From Oscillospiraceae bacterium (lineage in GTDB: Bacteria; Bacillota; Clostridia; Oscillospirales; Ruminococcaceae): a DNA stretch of 33,014 nt. The notes below the pieces were generated by a model. It made no database searches. It saw only the letters and a program-made list of their open reading frames with translations, and was not told where the DNA came from. Where the stretch lies: assembly GCA_017540225.1 (NCBI GenBank), contig JAFYBM010000182.1, forward strand, positions 1 to 33,014. Reading direction: 5' to 3'. This document shows, piece by piece, positions 14,308 to 22,813 of the stretch (its first letter is position 1; each line of letters starts with the position of its first letter). The translations under genes and the position numbers were made by a program.

Positions 14308-15012
14308 ATGGCAAATATCCTGACGGATGAATCCCGTCTGACGCGCTACAGCGTTTTGCGGAAACGGAAAAAAATACTTGAAACAATATTTGATATATCA
14401 ATGTTTCTGATTATTCTGGCGGCTGCAACGGAGATTATCCCGCAGTTTATCTCAGGTGTCCTGCAAGGCTTCTTCCTGGGAGAACTAAGGCCGTTCTTCG
14501 TCTTCCTGGGCGTTACGCTTTCCATGGCATTCTTTGTTTACGCATTGTTCCGGCGGGACTGGCGCTTTCTGCTGCCTGCGCTGATCCTTTCCCTGCTCCT
14601 GACTGGCGGAGGCTTTTTCTGCGGGCTTGGTTCCCTTCTTTCACCGTTTGCGATTGCAGCCGCACTGATCGTCAGCTTTTTCTGGCTGAAGCTGCAAAAG
14701 GAGGAGGGCTTCCCGCTGTTTGAGATCACCTTTAATGAGGAGCAGGAACGGCAGAAGGTGCAGGAAAAGCGCACGGAATACCGCACGCTTCAGGCACAGA
14801 TCCGCGAGGCGCAGGAGAAACTCGACAGCAATGCCGAAATGACCGATCTGCTTGATGCCGACAGTCAAAAGGATTTCATGCCTGCGCACCTTTCCAATTA
14901 TCATGAGCGCTACCGCAATGCCGATGCGGTCGTACATTCGGTACAGCCGCACGATGACCGCATGGATACTGTAACCGAACCGGAGCAATCCGGTGAAATG
15001 GATGAACTTTGA
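14308..15012 (+). CDS. Four-helix membrane protein with coiled-coil tail (first of three)
   Basis: A 234-residue protein. A basic N-terminus (RKRKK near residue 20) precedes four hydrophobic segments at about 27-50, 58-78, 85-103 and 107-127. A charged, probably coiled-coil cytoplasmic tail (about 138-180, rich in Glu, Gln, Lys) and an acidic C-terminus follow. The start is set by GGGGGTG 6 nt upstream and by the promoter position. Next gene begins 18 bp after the stop. Family not recognised. Architecture (four helices then long polar tail) is shared with the next two genes, which suggests one complex or related paralogues. Confidence 0.8.
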   Translation: MANILTDESRLTRYSVLRKRKKILETIFDISMFLIILAAATEIIPQFISGVLQGFFLGELRPFFVFLGVTLSMAFFVYALFRRDWRFLLPALILSLLLTGGGFFCGLGSLLSPFAIAAALIVSFFWLKLQKEEGFPLFEITFNEEQERQKVQEKRTEYRTLQAQIREAQEKLDSNAEMTDLLDADSQKDFMPAHLSNYHERYRNADAVVHSVQPHDDRMDTVTEPEQSGEMDEL

Positions 15013-15030
15013 GAAAGGACGGTGCCCAAA

Positions 15031-16209
15031 ATGGAAAACAATACCCTGAATCCCTTTGAGAATGAAAAACCGAAGCTCGTACATCTGGAAAAGGATGAAT
15101 CTCACTACGAATACTGCCGGATGCAGATGCATGATATTGAACGCACGCACCGCCGCACGTTCATCTGCAACCTCGTGCTCTGTATTTTTGTCGCTTTCCT
15201 TGCGATTTTTCAGAAATATGTTGCAGGATTCGGCGCTTTATCCTCGCCGCTCAGTATTGATTCGGTCAGACGGCCGGGCGCGATCCTTGCCGGCGGCATT
15301 TTCCAGATCATCATTGCAATGATTATCATTGTCCTCGGCTATCTGGCATGGGCGAATTTCCATACGCTGAATATTTTTCTGGAAATGTGGTATGTGATTG
15401 TCACGATTGTCGGTGTGGTAAGGCTGGATTATATATCCGCGCTCATCGGCATTGTCGGTGCTGTATTTTACTTCTTCTCGCTGCGCGAAATGCAGCATGA
15501 GGCTGCGCTTGCGGAGATGGAGGGCTATCCGGAATTTCAGGAGAAATTCGATATTGCGAAATCGGATATTGTCATCCAGACGCTGCTTGCGCATCAGGGC
15601 GAGCGCAGAACCAAATCCACGCTCTTTACAACGGATTATTCGCTGCGCAAAAAGAAGAAAAAGCAGATCTATTATAAAGACGGCAATTCCGTGACCAATA
15701 ATATTGAGGAACGCGATGCGGGCGCTGCCGGAGAAGAGCTTGCAAAAATGCTGCAAAAGCAGCTCTCGGATGTCAAGGATGCACGCGAGACCCGCACGGC
15801 GATTGCCTCGCTGGATGCCGTTGCTGCAGAGAAAAAGCGTGAGGCGCAGGGCATTGATCTGAAGGAAATGGCGGATATTACCTCGCTTCCGGCAGAGGAG
15901 CCGGCCGAAATTCCGCAGCCCGCAAAAGAATCCGCGCCGGAGCAGATTGAGCCGGAGCGTGCAGATGCAGAAGCCGCAGCCGCAGCAATTCTTGCGGAGG
16001 CGGAGGCAAAGGCTGCTGCAATCCTTGCAGCGGCAGAGGAAAAAGCACAGGCTCTTTCCCGCGAGGCAGATCATGCACTGGAAAAGCCCGAAGCGGAAGC
16101 CGTACCGGAGCAGCCCGCGGAGGCTGCCGCGCCGGAAAAGCCTGCCGCAAAGCCGGCAGCGCATACCGGAAATCCGAATCCAAACCGGAAAAAGAAGAAA
16201 AAGCGCTGA
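15031..16209 (+). CDS. Four-helix membrane protein with long Ala/Glu/Pro-rich tail (second of three)
   Basis: A 392-residue protein. About 40 polar residues precede hydrophobic segments at roughly 44-64, 87-108, 115-133 and 136-152. Then a cytoplasmic tail of about 240 residues follows: a basic stretch (RKKKKKQ near residue 212), a predicted helical region, an Ala/Glu coiled-coil-like segment around 310-350, Pro/Ala repeats and a polylysine C-terminus. The ATG lies 11 nt after AAGGA; an in-frame GTG three codons earlier is too close to that site. Function unknown. The tail is low-complexity and would make homology searches unreliable unless masked. Confidence 0.8.
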   Translation: MENNTLNPFENEKPKLVHLEKDESHYEYCRMQMHDIERTHRRTFICNLVLCIFVAFLAIFQKYVAGFGALSSPLSIDSVRRPGAILAGGIFQIIIAMIIIVLGYLAWANFHTLNIFLEMWYVIVTIVGVVRLDYISALIGIVGAVFYFFSLREMQHEAALAEMEGYPEFQEKFDIAKSDIVIQTLLAHQGERRTKSTLFTTDYSLRKKKKKQIYYKDGNSVTNNIEERDAGAAGEELAKMLQKQLSDVKDARETRTAIASLDAVAAEKKREAQGIDLKEMADITSLPAEEPAEIPQPAKESAPEQIEPERADAEAAAAAILAEAEAKAAAILAAAEEKAQALSREADHALEKPEAEAVPEQPAEAAAPEKPAAKPAAHTGNPNPNRKKKKKR

Positions 16210-16247
16210 ATCTGCGCGCATACTGATGCATAAAAAGGAGAACAACT

Positions 16248-17255
16248 ATGGCACTGTCGCAGTATATGCAGGCGAAATATGAAGAAAACCGGCTGCGGAT
16301 GAATAAGCTGAACGGAAATTTCAGCAAATATATGTGGTTCATGATTATACTGGGCGCAATCATCTTCCTCAGCGCGTTTATTGCCGGTATTATGTCCACA
16401 ATGGCGGAAAGAGACAAGGGTGTCGGCTTGTTTTACTATGCAATGTCCGCCGGAATCCTTCAGATTCTGCTCAGTGCCGCAACCATTTTGCTCGGCTGGA
16501 TTACAGCCGCGAAAAAACGGATCGCCAGTTTCATTCTGCTCGGTATTTACCTGATTGCCATGATTGCGATTCTCGTTCAGAAGAACGGTACATTTGCGGC
16601 TGCAAATATTATCTTTCTGCTGACCGGCATCGGCCTGAACATCTGGGCACAGATGCTGTTCAATGAGGATAATCTTCTGAAAGGCGAGCCGGGCTATCCG
16701 CTGTTTTCGCCGGAAGCCGCAGAGCGTGCGCATTATGAAGTGCCGCTGAATGTCAGAATACGTCAGGCGGAGGCCGGCAAAGCAATGGCGACGATCGGCG
16801 GAACGGCAGCAGAGCCGCAGCCGGAGATTCCGCAGCCGGAGGCTGTCCTTCCGGCGCAGGAATATGAACGGGATGACGAGGGCTTTTCCAATCCGAAGCC
16901 GCTCGGCCCGACACCGTCGGTACACCGTCCGGAAACGCTGCATCTTTCCGGTCCGGTCAATCTGGAGGAAATGCGGACGCCCTACGGCGAATCGCCGCAG
17001 CCGGCAGAACCGGCGGAACCGGTGCAGCCCGCGCCGCTGCCGCAGATACAGCTCGATGCACTTACAAATGTGCAGAAAACAGAGGAACCCGTGCCGCAGC
17101 AGCTGAATGCGGCTGATCTGCTCGTGGATATGACCGCGATTCCCTCACACGCGACAGCACAGGGAAATCCCGATCTGCTTCCGACACCGGAGGATGTGCG
17201 CGCAAGGCTTGCTGCCATGAAAAGGGCAAGACAGGAGCATCCTTCTGACAGATGA
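16248..17255 (+). CDS. Four-helix membrane protein with Pro/Glu-rich tail (third of three)
   Basis: A 335-residue protein. A 25-residue polar N-terminus (starting MALSQYMQAKYEENRLRM) precedes four hydrophobic segments at about 27-50, 58-83, 88-107 and 109-130. A tail of about 200 residues is rich in Pro, Glu, Ala and Gln, ending in a short helical basic segment (VRARLAAMKRARQ). AAAAGGAG lies 6 nt before the ATG. The arrangement matches the two upstream genes, and spacing of 38 bp suggests one operon. I do not recognise the family. Confidence 0.8.
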   Translation: MALSQYMQAKYEENRLRMNKLNGNFSKYMWFMIILGAIIFLSAFIAGIMSTMAERDKGVGLFYYAMSAGILQILLSAATILLGWITAAKKRIASFILLGIYLIAMIAILVQKNGTFAAANIIFLLTGIGLNIWAQMLFNEDNLLKGEPGYPLFSPEAAERAHYEVPLNVRIRQAEAGKAMATIGGTAAEPQPEIPQPEAVLPAQEYERDDEGFSNPKPLGPTPSVHRPETLHLSGPVNLEEMRTPYGESPQPAEPAEPVQPAPLPQIQLDALTNVQKTEEPVPQQLNAADLLVDMTAIPSHATAQGNPDLLPTPEDVRARLAAMKRARQEHPSDR

Positions 17256-17307
17256 CAAAAAGGACACGATCATGAAACAATTTTAATCGCCGGCGGTCAA
17301 TGCGCTG

Positions 17308-17766
17308 ATGTATGCCGGCCAGACGGATTCCGGATATACAGACGGGAGCGGCTTTTTGCCGATTAAGCTGTACGACATCAATCCGCTCTGCTATGCGGCC
17401 GGCGCGATTCTGAGCACGGTGCTGTTTGCCGTGATCTGGTTCCTGCTGCTTCGCGGCACATGGACACTCGGCCGGCACTGGCATCCGGTCTGGATTCTGG
17501 AAGCAATCCAGCCGCTGCTGCTGATTTTCGGGCTGTATTTTACAGCGATGGTCGTTATGAGCGGCGATTTGTTCACATCCGTCCGGCCTGAATGGGTGCA
17601 GGGGTTTATCTTCCTGTATCTCGCTGCCGCGGTCATTCTGATCGCAGCGGACTGCATAATGATGACGCTGCGGGCGAAAGAGAGACAACAATGGAAACGG
17701 TGGTGTTTGAATGTTTGCAAAGGTCAGCAGTCTCGGACTGTTCGGACTGAATGCATTTCCTGTTGA
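17308..17766 (+). pseudogene. Small three-helix membrane protein gene with in-frame stop near its 5' end
   Basis: A good ribosome binding site (AAAGGA) lies 7 nt before an ATG at 17272 that reads Met-Lys-Gln-Phe and then TAA at 17284. The same frame continues open with protein-like sequence to 17766. The first in-frame ATG after the stop is 17308, giving 152 residues with three hydrophobic helices (about 28-50, 62-85 and 96-118). The site and ATG sit 16 bp after the previous stop, just where a fourth operon gene would start, so a nonsense mutation is likely. Re-initiation at 17308 or a sequencing error are alternatives. The 3' end overlaps comM by 56 bp, so its last residues may not be native. 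Confidence 0.55.
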
Positions 17767-19252
17767 TGTGGAGATCAATCTCAGCAAGGGACTTCCGCGA
17801 TTTGAGATTGTCGGACTGGCCGATGCTGCTGTGCAGGAGAGCCGTGAACGCATCAAAGCCGCGCTTTATACCTGCGGAATCGTTTTCCCGAGTTCAAACT
17901 GCATTGTCAATCTGGCGCCCGCCGACAAGCGGAAAAACGGCAGTATGCACGATCTTGCAATCTTTATGGCGATTCTGGCGGCGCTCGGCCGCGTGCAGGT
18001 TCCGGAGGATGCCGCAATCATCGGGGAGGTTTCGCTCAACGGCGATGTCCGGCCGGTCAACGGCGTGCTCCCGATGACACTGACTGCAAAAAAGCGCGGC
18101 ATCCGGACAATGTATGTGCCGATGGACAACGCAAAGGAGGCCGCCGTTGTGGACGGGATGACCGTTTACGGCGTGCCGGATGCAAAGGCGCTGCTCAGTC
18201 ATCTGGAGGGCGATACGCCGCTTCAGCCGATGCAGCATATCGGGCTGGAGCAGGTTGCTGCACCGCAGATCCCTGATTTTTCGGATGTCCACGGGCAGAA
18301 TGCCGCCAAGCACGCGCTGGAAATTGCTGCGGCAGGCGGACACAATGCGCTGCTGATCGGCCCGCCGGGCAGCGGAAAAAGTATGCTGGCCAAGCGGATG
18401 CCGGGGATTCTGCCGCCGCTGACCTTTGAAGAATCCATTGAAACAACGATGATCCATTCCGTTGCGGGGCTGCTGGACGCAGCGCACCCGCTCGTGACGG
18501 TGCGGCCGTTCCGTTCGCCGCATCATACGATCTCCACGGCGGGACTTGCAGGCGGCGGCACAGTGCCGCATCCCGGCGAGATCTCATTGGCACACAACGG
18601 CCTGCTCTTTCTCGATGAACTGGCCGAATTTGACCGCAGAACACTGGAAATTCTCCGGCAGCCGCTCGAAGACAGAGAGGTGACGATCTCCCGTGCAGCG
18701 GGTACGATCCGCTATCCCTGCTCGATCATGCTGATTGCGGCGATGAACCCCTGTCCCTGCGGCTATCTCGGACACCCGACACGCCCCTGCACCTGCGGAC
18801 AGCGTGCCGCCGCACAGTATCTCAACCGCATTTCCGGCCCGCTGCTCGACCGCTTTGACCTGCATATCGAAGCAGCGCCGGTGACATTTGACGATCTTTC
18901 CTCGCAGAAGCCGGAGGAATCAAGCGCGGAAATCAGAAAGCGCGTAATTGCGGCGCGGGAGATTCAGAATCAGCGTTTCAAGGATACGAAAATCACCTGC
19001 AATGCCCGCATCACGCCGGACAAGCTCGCAAAATTCTGTCCGCTGACCGATCAGGCAAAGGCACGGCTCAAAGCCGTTTTTGAGAAGATGGGGCTTTCGG
19101 CAAGAGCCTACGACCGGCTGCTCAAGGTTGCGCGGACGGTCGCGGATATGCAGCAGTCTGAGGTCATTGAGGCGCAGCATATCGCAGAGGCCGTGCAGTA
19201 CCGCACGCTTGACCGCAAATACTGGCAGGTCGGCAGTGCCGACAGCCGTTGA
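17711..19252 (+). CDS. comM: YifB/ComM-family Mg-chelatase-like AAA+ ATPase
   Basis: A 513-residue protein. The N-terminal domain (about 1-170) is the Lon-protease-like ChlI fold seen in all YifB/ComM proteins (LSKGLPRFEIVGLADAAVQE). An AAA+ core follows with Walker A GPPGSGKS (Lys223), the conserved SPHHTIS and PHPGEISLAHNG segments, and Walker B LLFLDELAEF. A cysteine-bearing segment (NPCPCGYLGH, CTCG) lies near 340-365, with a helical C-terminal domain last. Family length is about 500. In naturally competent bacteria ComM is a hexameric helicase promoting branch migration during integration of incoming DNA; in others the role is unclear. The start has GGTGG 7 nt upstream. Confidence 0.93.
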   Translation: MFAKVSSLGLFGLNAFPVDVEINLSKGLPRFEIVGLADAAVQESRERIKAALYTCGIVFPSSNCIVNLAPADKRKNGSMHDLAIFMAILAALGRVQVPEDAAIIGEVSLNGDVRPVNGVLPMTLTAKKRGIRTMYVPMDNAKEAAVVDGMTVYGVPDAKALLSHLEGDTPLQPMQHIGLEQVAAPQIPDFSDVHGQNAAKHALEIAAAGGHNALLIGPPGSGKSMLAKRMPGILPPLTFEESIETTMIHSVAGLLDAAHPLVTVRPFRSPHHTISTAGLAGGGTVPHPGEISLAHNGLLFLDELAEFDRRTLEILRQPLEDREVTISRAAGTIRYPCSIMLIAAMNPCPCGYLGHPTRPCTCGQRAAAQYLNRISGPLLDRFDLHIEAAPVTFDDLSSQKPEESSAEIRKRVIAAREIQNQRFKDTKITCNARITPDKLAKFCPLTDQAKARLKAVFEKMGLSARAYDRLLKVARTVADMQQSEVIEAQHIAEAVQYRTLDRKYWQVGSADSR

Positions 19253-19278
19253 TCCAAAGTTTTCAGGCAGCGTCCTTC

Positions 19279-19306
19279 GAACAGGAGACAAAGCCTGTTC
19301 TCCTGT
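19279..19306 (+). other. Two mutually exclusive hairpins in the comM-rodA gap
   Basis: GAACAGG (19279-19285) can pair with CCTGTTC (19294-19300), or ACAGGAG (19281-19287) can pair with CTCCTGT (19300-19306). The two 7-bp stems share bases and cannot coexist. No T run follows, so this is not a terminator. Confidence 0.35.
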
Positions 19307-19361
19307 GATATAACAAAGAAAAACGATGCAGACAATAAACAAAAGGATAGGAGATCACAAA

Positions 19362-20525
19362 TTGAAACGCTATTCCACTGAATCCTCGCGTGAGGGCTTC
19401 CGGCACCGGATGGACTGGCTGCTGCTCATACTTGTGACGCTTTGTGCGGGTGTGAGCGTGGTTATGCTCCGTGCGCTCTGGACGCAGAATATCACCGAAG
19501 AAGTCGATGCAAACGACTGGATCGTGCAGCTTATTTCGCTGGGGCTGGGCATTGCGGGCTGCATTGCCGTTTCCGCGATGGATTATCACAAGCTGGCGCG
19601 GTTCTGGTTTTTGTATGCGCCGCTGGCGCTGGGACTTGTCGCCCTGACCTTTACCAGTCTCGGCTACGGCCGTGAGGGCGCGGATGACCGCGCATGGATC
19701 GACCTCGGATTTGTGCAGATTCAGCCCTCCGAGATCTTAAAGCTCGTTTTTCTGCTGACCTACGCACTTCATATATCCAAAGTGACGGACAAGCTCAATC
19801 AGCCGCTGCATCTTTTTCTGCTGCTGATGCACGCAGCGCTGCCGGCGGGCATCGTTGCGGTGCAGGGCGATTACGGTACGGCAATTGTATTTGCCTCCAT
19901 GACTGTATTTATGCTGTTTGCGGCAGGGCTTTCGTTCTGGTATCTGCTCGGCGGCGCGGCGCTGCTGCCGCTGGCGTTCTGGTTTGTCTGGACATATGTA
20001 TTCGGTGATGTTCACCGCGGGCGCATCCGCGTGTTGCTCAATCCCGGCAGCGACCCGCAGGGACTGGAATACCAGCAGAATCTCGGACTGAAAGCAATCC
20101 GCTCCGGCAAGCTCTTCGGACTTGGACTGAACGCCGCTCCCGAGGATTATATTACTGTGCCGGAAATGCACAATGACTTCATTTTTTCGTTTATCGGTGA
20201 GGCATTCGGCTTTGTCGGCGCGATTGTTGTCATCGTGATTCTGGCGGCGATCTGCCTGCGGATTTTCCGCAACAGCCGTGCGGCAAAGGATACAATGGGC
20301 AGAACGCTCTGCATGGGCGTTTTTGCGATCATGTTCACGCACGGCCTGATGAATCTCGGTATGGTGCTCAAGGTCATGCCGGTCATCGGTATTCCGCTGC
20401 CGTTTTTCAGCGCGGGCGGTACGGCGATGCTTTCGATGTATCTCTGTATCGGGCTGGTCATCAGTGCGTATACCCATAATGAGAAAAAATACCGCGTATT
20501 CTATGATGCGGAGAGCATGAACTGA
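19362..20525 (+). CDS. rodA: SEDS-family glycosyltransferase (RodA/FtsW/SpoVE)
   Basis: A 387-residue protein with about ten transmembrane helices that polymerises lipid II into glycan strands. Diagnostic motifs: RAWIDLGFVQIQPSEILKL near residues 120-138, GDYGTAIVF near 168, and VPEMHNDFIFSFIGEAFGFV near 264-283, which includes the Asp of the N/T-D-F-I-F motif essential in RodA. IPLPFFSAGGTAM lies near the C-terminus. The start is taken as TTG because AGGAG stands 8 nt before it; an in-frame ATG 36 bases upstream has no ribosome binding site. No pbpA partner is adjacent; RodA and FtsW cannot be separated firmly from sequence alone. It heads a tight plus-strand series running through proA. Confidence 0.88.
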   Translation: MKRYSTESSREGFRHRMDWLLLILVTLCAGVSVVMLRALWTQNITEEVDANDWIVQLISLGLGIAGCIAVSAMDYHKLARFWFLYAPLALGLVALTFTSLGYGREGADDRAWIDLGFVQIQPSEILKLVFLLTYALHISKVTDKLNQPLHLFLLLMHAALPAGIVAVQGDYGTAIVFASMTVFMLFAAGLSFWYLLGGAALLPLAFWFVWTYVFGDVHRGRIRVLLNPGSDPQGLEYQQNLGLKAIRSGKLFGLGLNAAPEDYITVPEMHNDFIFSFIGEAFGFVGAIVVIVILAAICLRIFRNSRAAKDTMGRTLCMGVFAIMFTHGLMNLGMVLKVMPVIGIPLPFFSAGGTAMLSMYLCIGLVISAYTHNEKKYRVFYDAESMN

Positions 20526-20560
20526 ATCTGTATTCTATTTCAAAGGAGATTTTTATATTT

Positions 20561-20926
20561 ATGGAAACCACACTTTTCCCGATCAGTGCAGAGCAGCATA
20601 TCGGCTTCTGCATTTTTGCGACTTTGCTGTTTCTGCTGCAATTTGTCCGCACAAAGCGCTGGCATCAGCTGGTTATGGCAATCGCCGTCCCGCTTTCTCT
20701 GCTGATCTACATCAATCCCTCAAATGAGAAATTCTATTACGGAATCGGCATTATGGAGGGCGTTCTGCTGCTGACCGCGCTGATTCTGAGCATTGTGCAG
20801 GGGAGAAAGACCGCAAAGGAGGAAAAGGCAAAGCAGGCTGCCGAAAAAGCCGCGGCAGAGGCTGCCCCGCAGGATGCACCTGAAACCGCAGAAGCAGCAT
20901 CCGCTGTCAGCGAAACGGAGGAATGA
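20561..20926 (+). CDS. Small three-helix membrane protein with acidic Ala-rich tail
   Basis: A 121-residue product. Hydrophobic segments lie at about 13-29, 36-51 and 62-80, followed by a charged helix (KTAKEEKAKQAAEKAAAEAA) and an Ala/Glu-rich C-terminus. AAAGGAG precedes the ATG by 11 nt. It lies 35 bp after the SEDS gene, and only 3 bp separate its stop from the next start, so it is part of the same transcript. The short-TM-then-polar-tail layout echoes the genes at 14308-17255, but no homology is claimed. Confidence 0.75.
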   Translation: METTLFPISAEQHIGFCIFATLLFLLQFVRTKRWHQLVMAIAVPLSLLIYINPSNEKFYYGIGIMEGVLLLTALILSIVQGRKTAKEEKAKQAAEKAAAEAAPQDAPETAEAASAVSETEE

Positions 20927-20929
20927 TTT

Positions 20930-21940
20930 ATGCGCGCAAACAGAATCGTCATTCTTGACTGGGACACAATGGCATACAATAAGGACGAGGTCAGCGCAAA
21001 GCGCTTTGCGCAGCTTGCGGCAAATGTCGATATATATCCCGCAACAAAGCCGGAGGAGACCGTTTCACATATCGGTGATGCGGATGTCGTCATCTGCAAT
21101 AAGGTTCTGATTACCCGCGAGGTCATGGAGGCCTGCCCGAATATCAGATACATCGGTATTCTGGCGACCGGCTTCAATAATGTGGATCTCGAAGCGGCAG
21201 CGGAGCGCGGCATTCCGGTCTGCAATGCCGGCAGCTACTCGACCGATGCGGTCACGCAGCTTGTTTTTGCATATATTTTCGATTATTTTCAGAGGGTTGC
21301 ACTCTATTCGATGGATGTGCGGCTCGGTCTCTGGGAGAAGGCACCGACCTTTTCCTATTTTCCGTATCCGACCGGCGAGCTGCGCGGCAAAACGCTCGGC
21401 ATCATCGGCTACGGCCATATCGGCAAAAATGTGGCGAAGATCGCGGATGCTTTCGGAATGCGCGTGATGATCGCAACGAGAACAGAGCCGGAAAACTGCC
21501 CCTATACGGTCACAACGGCGGAGGAGGTTTTCCGCAGCGCGGATGTCCTGACGCTGCACTGCCCGCTGACCGAGCAGACAAAGGGACTGATCTGCAAGCA
21601 GTCGCTCGCACTGATGAAGGAAACAGCAATCCTCATCAATACCTCACGCGGCGGCACAGTCGTCGAGCAGGATCTTGCAGATGCACTGAACAATGATATG
21701 CTCGCGGGCGCCTATCTCGATGTACTGGAAAAGGAGCCGATGTCGCCGGATACCCCGCTGAAAAATGCGAAAAACTGCGTCATTACCCCGCATATCGGCT
21801 GGACGCCGCTGGATACCAGAAGGCGCTTGCTCGATATTACCGAGGACAATCTCCGCGGCTGGCTCGGCGGCAATCCGCAGCACGTTGTCAATCCGCAGTA
21901 TGCAGTTCACAATGAAACAGAGAAACGGCCGAATGAATAA
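20930..21940 (+). CDS. D-isomer-specific 2-hydroxyacid dehydrogenase
   Basis: A 336-residue NAD(P)-dependent dehydrogenase of the glycerate/hydroxypyruvate reductase type. The Rossmann motif is GIIGYGHIG near residue 160. The catalytic triad is visible as Arg240 (NTSRGG), Glu269 (LEKEP) and His288 (TPHIGW). The substrate-binding stretch YIGILATGFNNVDLEAA near residues 69-85 is well conserved. It reduces a 2-oxoacid or oxidises the D-2-hydroxyacid; the exact substrate (hydroxypyruvate, glyoxylate, other) is not determinable. GGAGGA lies 7 nt before the ATG. It sits between a cell-wall gene and proBA with tight spacing on both sides. Confidence 0.9.
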   Translation: MRANRIVILDWDTMAYNKDEVSAKRFAQLAANVDIYPATKPEETVSHIGDADVVICNKVLITREVMEACPNIRYIGILATGFNNVDLEAAAERGIPVCNAGSYSTDAVTQLVFAYIFDYFQRVALYSMDVRLGLWEKAPTFSYFPYPTGELRGKTLGIIGYGHIGKNVAKIADAFGMRVMIATRTEPENCPYTVTTAEEVFRSADVLTLHCPLTEQTKGLICKQSLALMKETAILINTSRGGTVVEQDLADALNNDMLAGAYLDVLEKEPMSPDTPLKNAKNCVITPHIGWTPLDTRRRLLDITEDNLRGWLGGNPQHVVNPQYAVHNETEKRPNE

Positions 21941-21967
21941 GCCGTGAAAATGAAGGGAAGTATTTTT

Positions 21968-22780
21968 TTGGAAACGCATAATACCCTGCGCCCGCTCTCG
22001 GAGAGTCAGCGCATTGTAGTCAAAGTCGGCACATCCACGCTGACACACCGCACCGGCAGAATGAATCTGCGGCGGTTTCATAATCTTGTGCGCGTGCTGG
22101 CCGATCTCTCGAATGCGGGCAAGCAGCTCATTCTGGTTTCATCGGGCGCAGTCGGCCTCGGCGTCGGACAGCTCGGTCTGCGGGAACGCCCGACCGATAC
22201 CCCGACCAAGCAGGCCTGCGCGGCTGTCGGACAGTGTGAGCTGATGTATCTCTATGACCGGCAGTTCGGCAATTACAGCGTCAATGTGGCGCAGGTATTG
22301 CTGACAAAGGCAATTCTCAATTCAAACGGCGGCGAAAATGCCGGAAACTGCATGGAAAGGCTGCTTGATCTCGGTGTCATCCCGATTGTCAACGAAAACG
22401 ATACGGTTGCGATCGACGAACTGGAGCTGGAAATCGGTGAAAACGATTCGCTGGCCGCAATCGTTGCGGGGCTTGTCCATGCGGATACGCTCGTGCTGAT
22501 GAGCGACATCAACGGCCTGTATTCCGCCGATCCGCACAAGGATGAGAACGCAAAGCTGATTCCGGTCGTACATGAGATCACGCCGGAAATTGAGGCGATT
22601 GCGGGCGGCGCAGGGACACCGAATGCGCGCGGCGGCATGGCAACCAAAATCTCTGCGGCGAAAATGGCGACGGAGGCCGGCATAGATATGGTTATCCTCA
22701 ACGGCGAGAAACCGGAGCGGCTCTATGATCTGCTGCTGAATGATGAGCAGGTCGGTACGAGATTTGTTGCCAAGCGTTAA
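21968..22780 (+). CDS. proB: Glutamate 5-kinase
   Basis: A 270-residue amino-acid-kinase-fold enzyme. It phosphorylates glutamate to gamma-glutamyl phosphate, the first step of proline synthesis. Motifs: VVKVGTSTLT near residue 18, LVSSGAVGLGVGQL near 55-70, IVNENDTVA near 140, SDINGLYSADP near 180 and GGMATKISAAKMA near 225. The C-terminal PUA domain of longer ProB proteins is absent, as in many Firmicutes short forms. A TTG start is chosen because AAGGGA lies 9 nt before it; in-frame GTG (21944) and ATG (21950) have no such site. proA follows 33 bp downstream, so both proline pathway enzymes come from one transcript. Confidence 0.93.
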   Translation: METHNTLRPLSESQRIVVKVGTSTLTHRTGRMNLRRFHNLVRVLADLSNAGKQLILVSSGAVGLGVGQLGLRERPTDTPTKQACAAVGQCELMYLYDRQFGNYSVNVAQVLLTKAILNSNGGENAGNCMERLLDLGVIPIVNENDTVAIDELELEIGENDSLAAIVAGLVHADTLVLMSDINGLYSADPHKDENAKLIPVVHEITPEIEAIAGGAGTPNARGGMATKISAAKMATEAGIDMVILNGEKPERLYDLLLNDEQVGTRFVAKR

Positions 22781-22813
22781 GACAACACACATCATGAATC
22801 GGAGGAATTTTAT

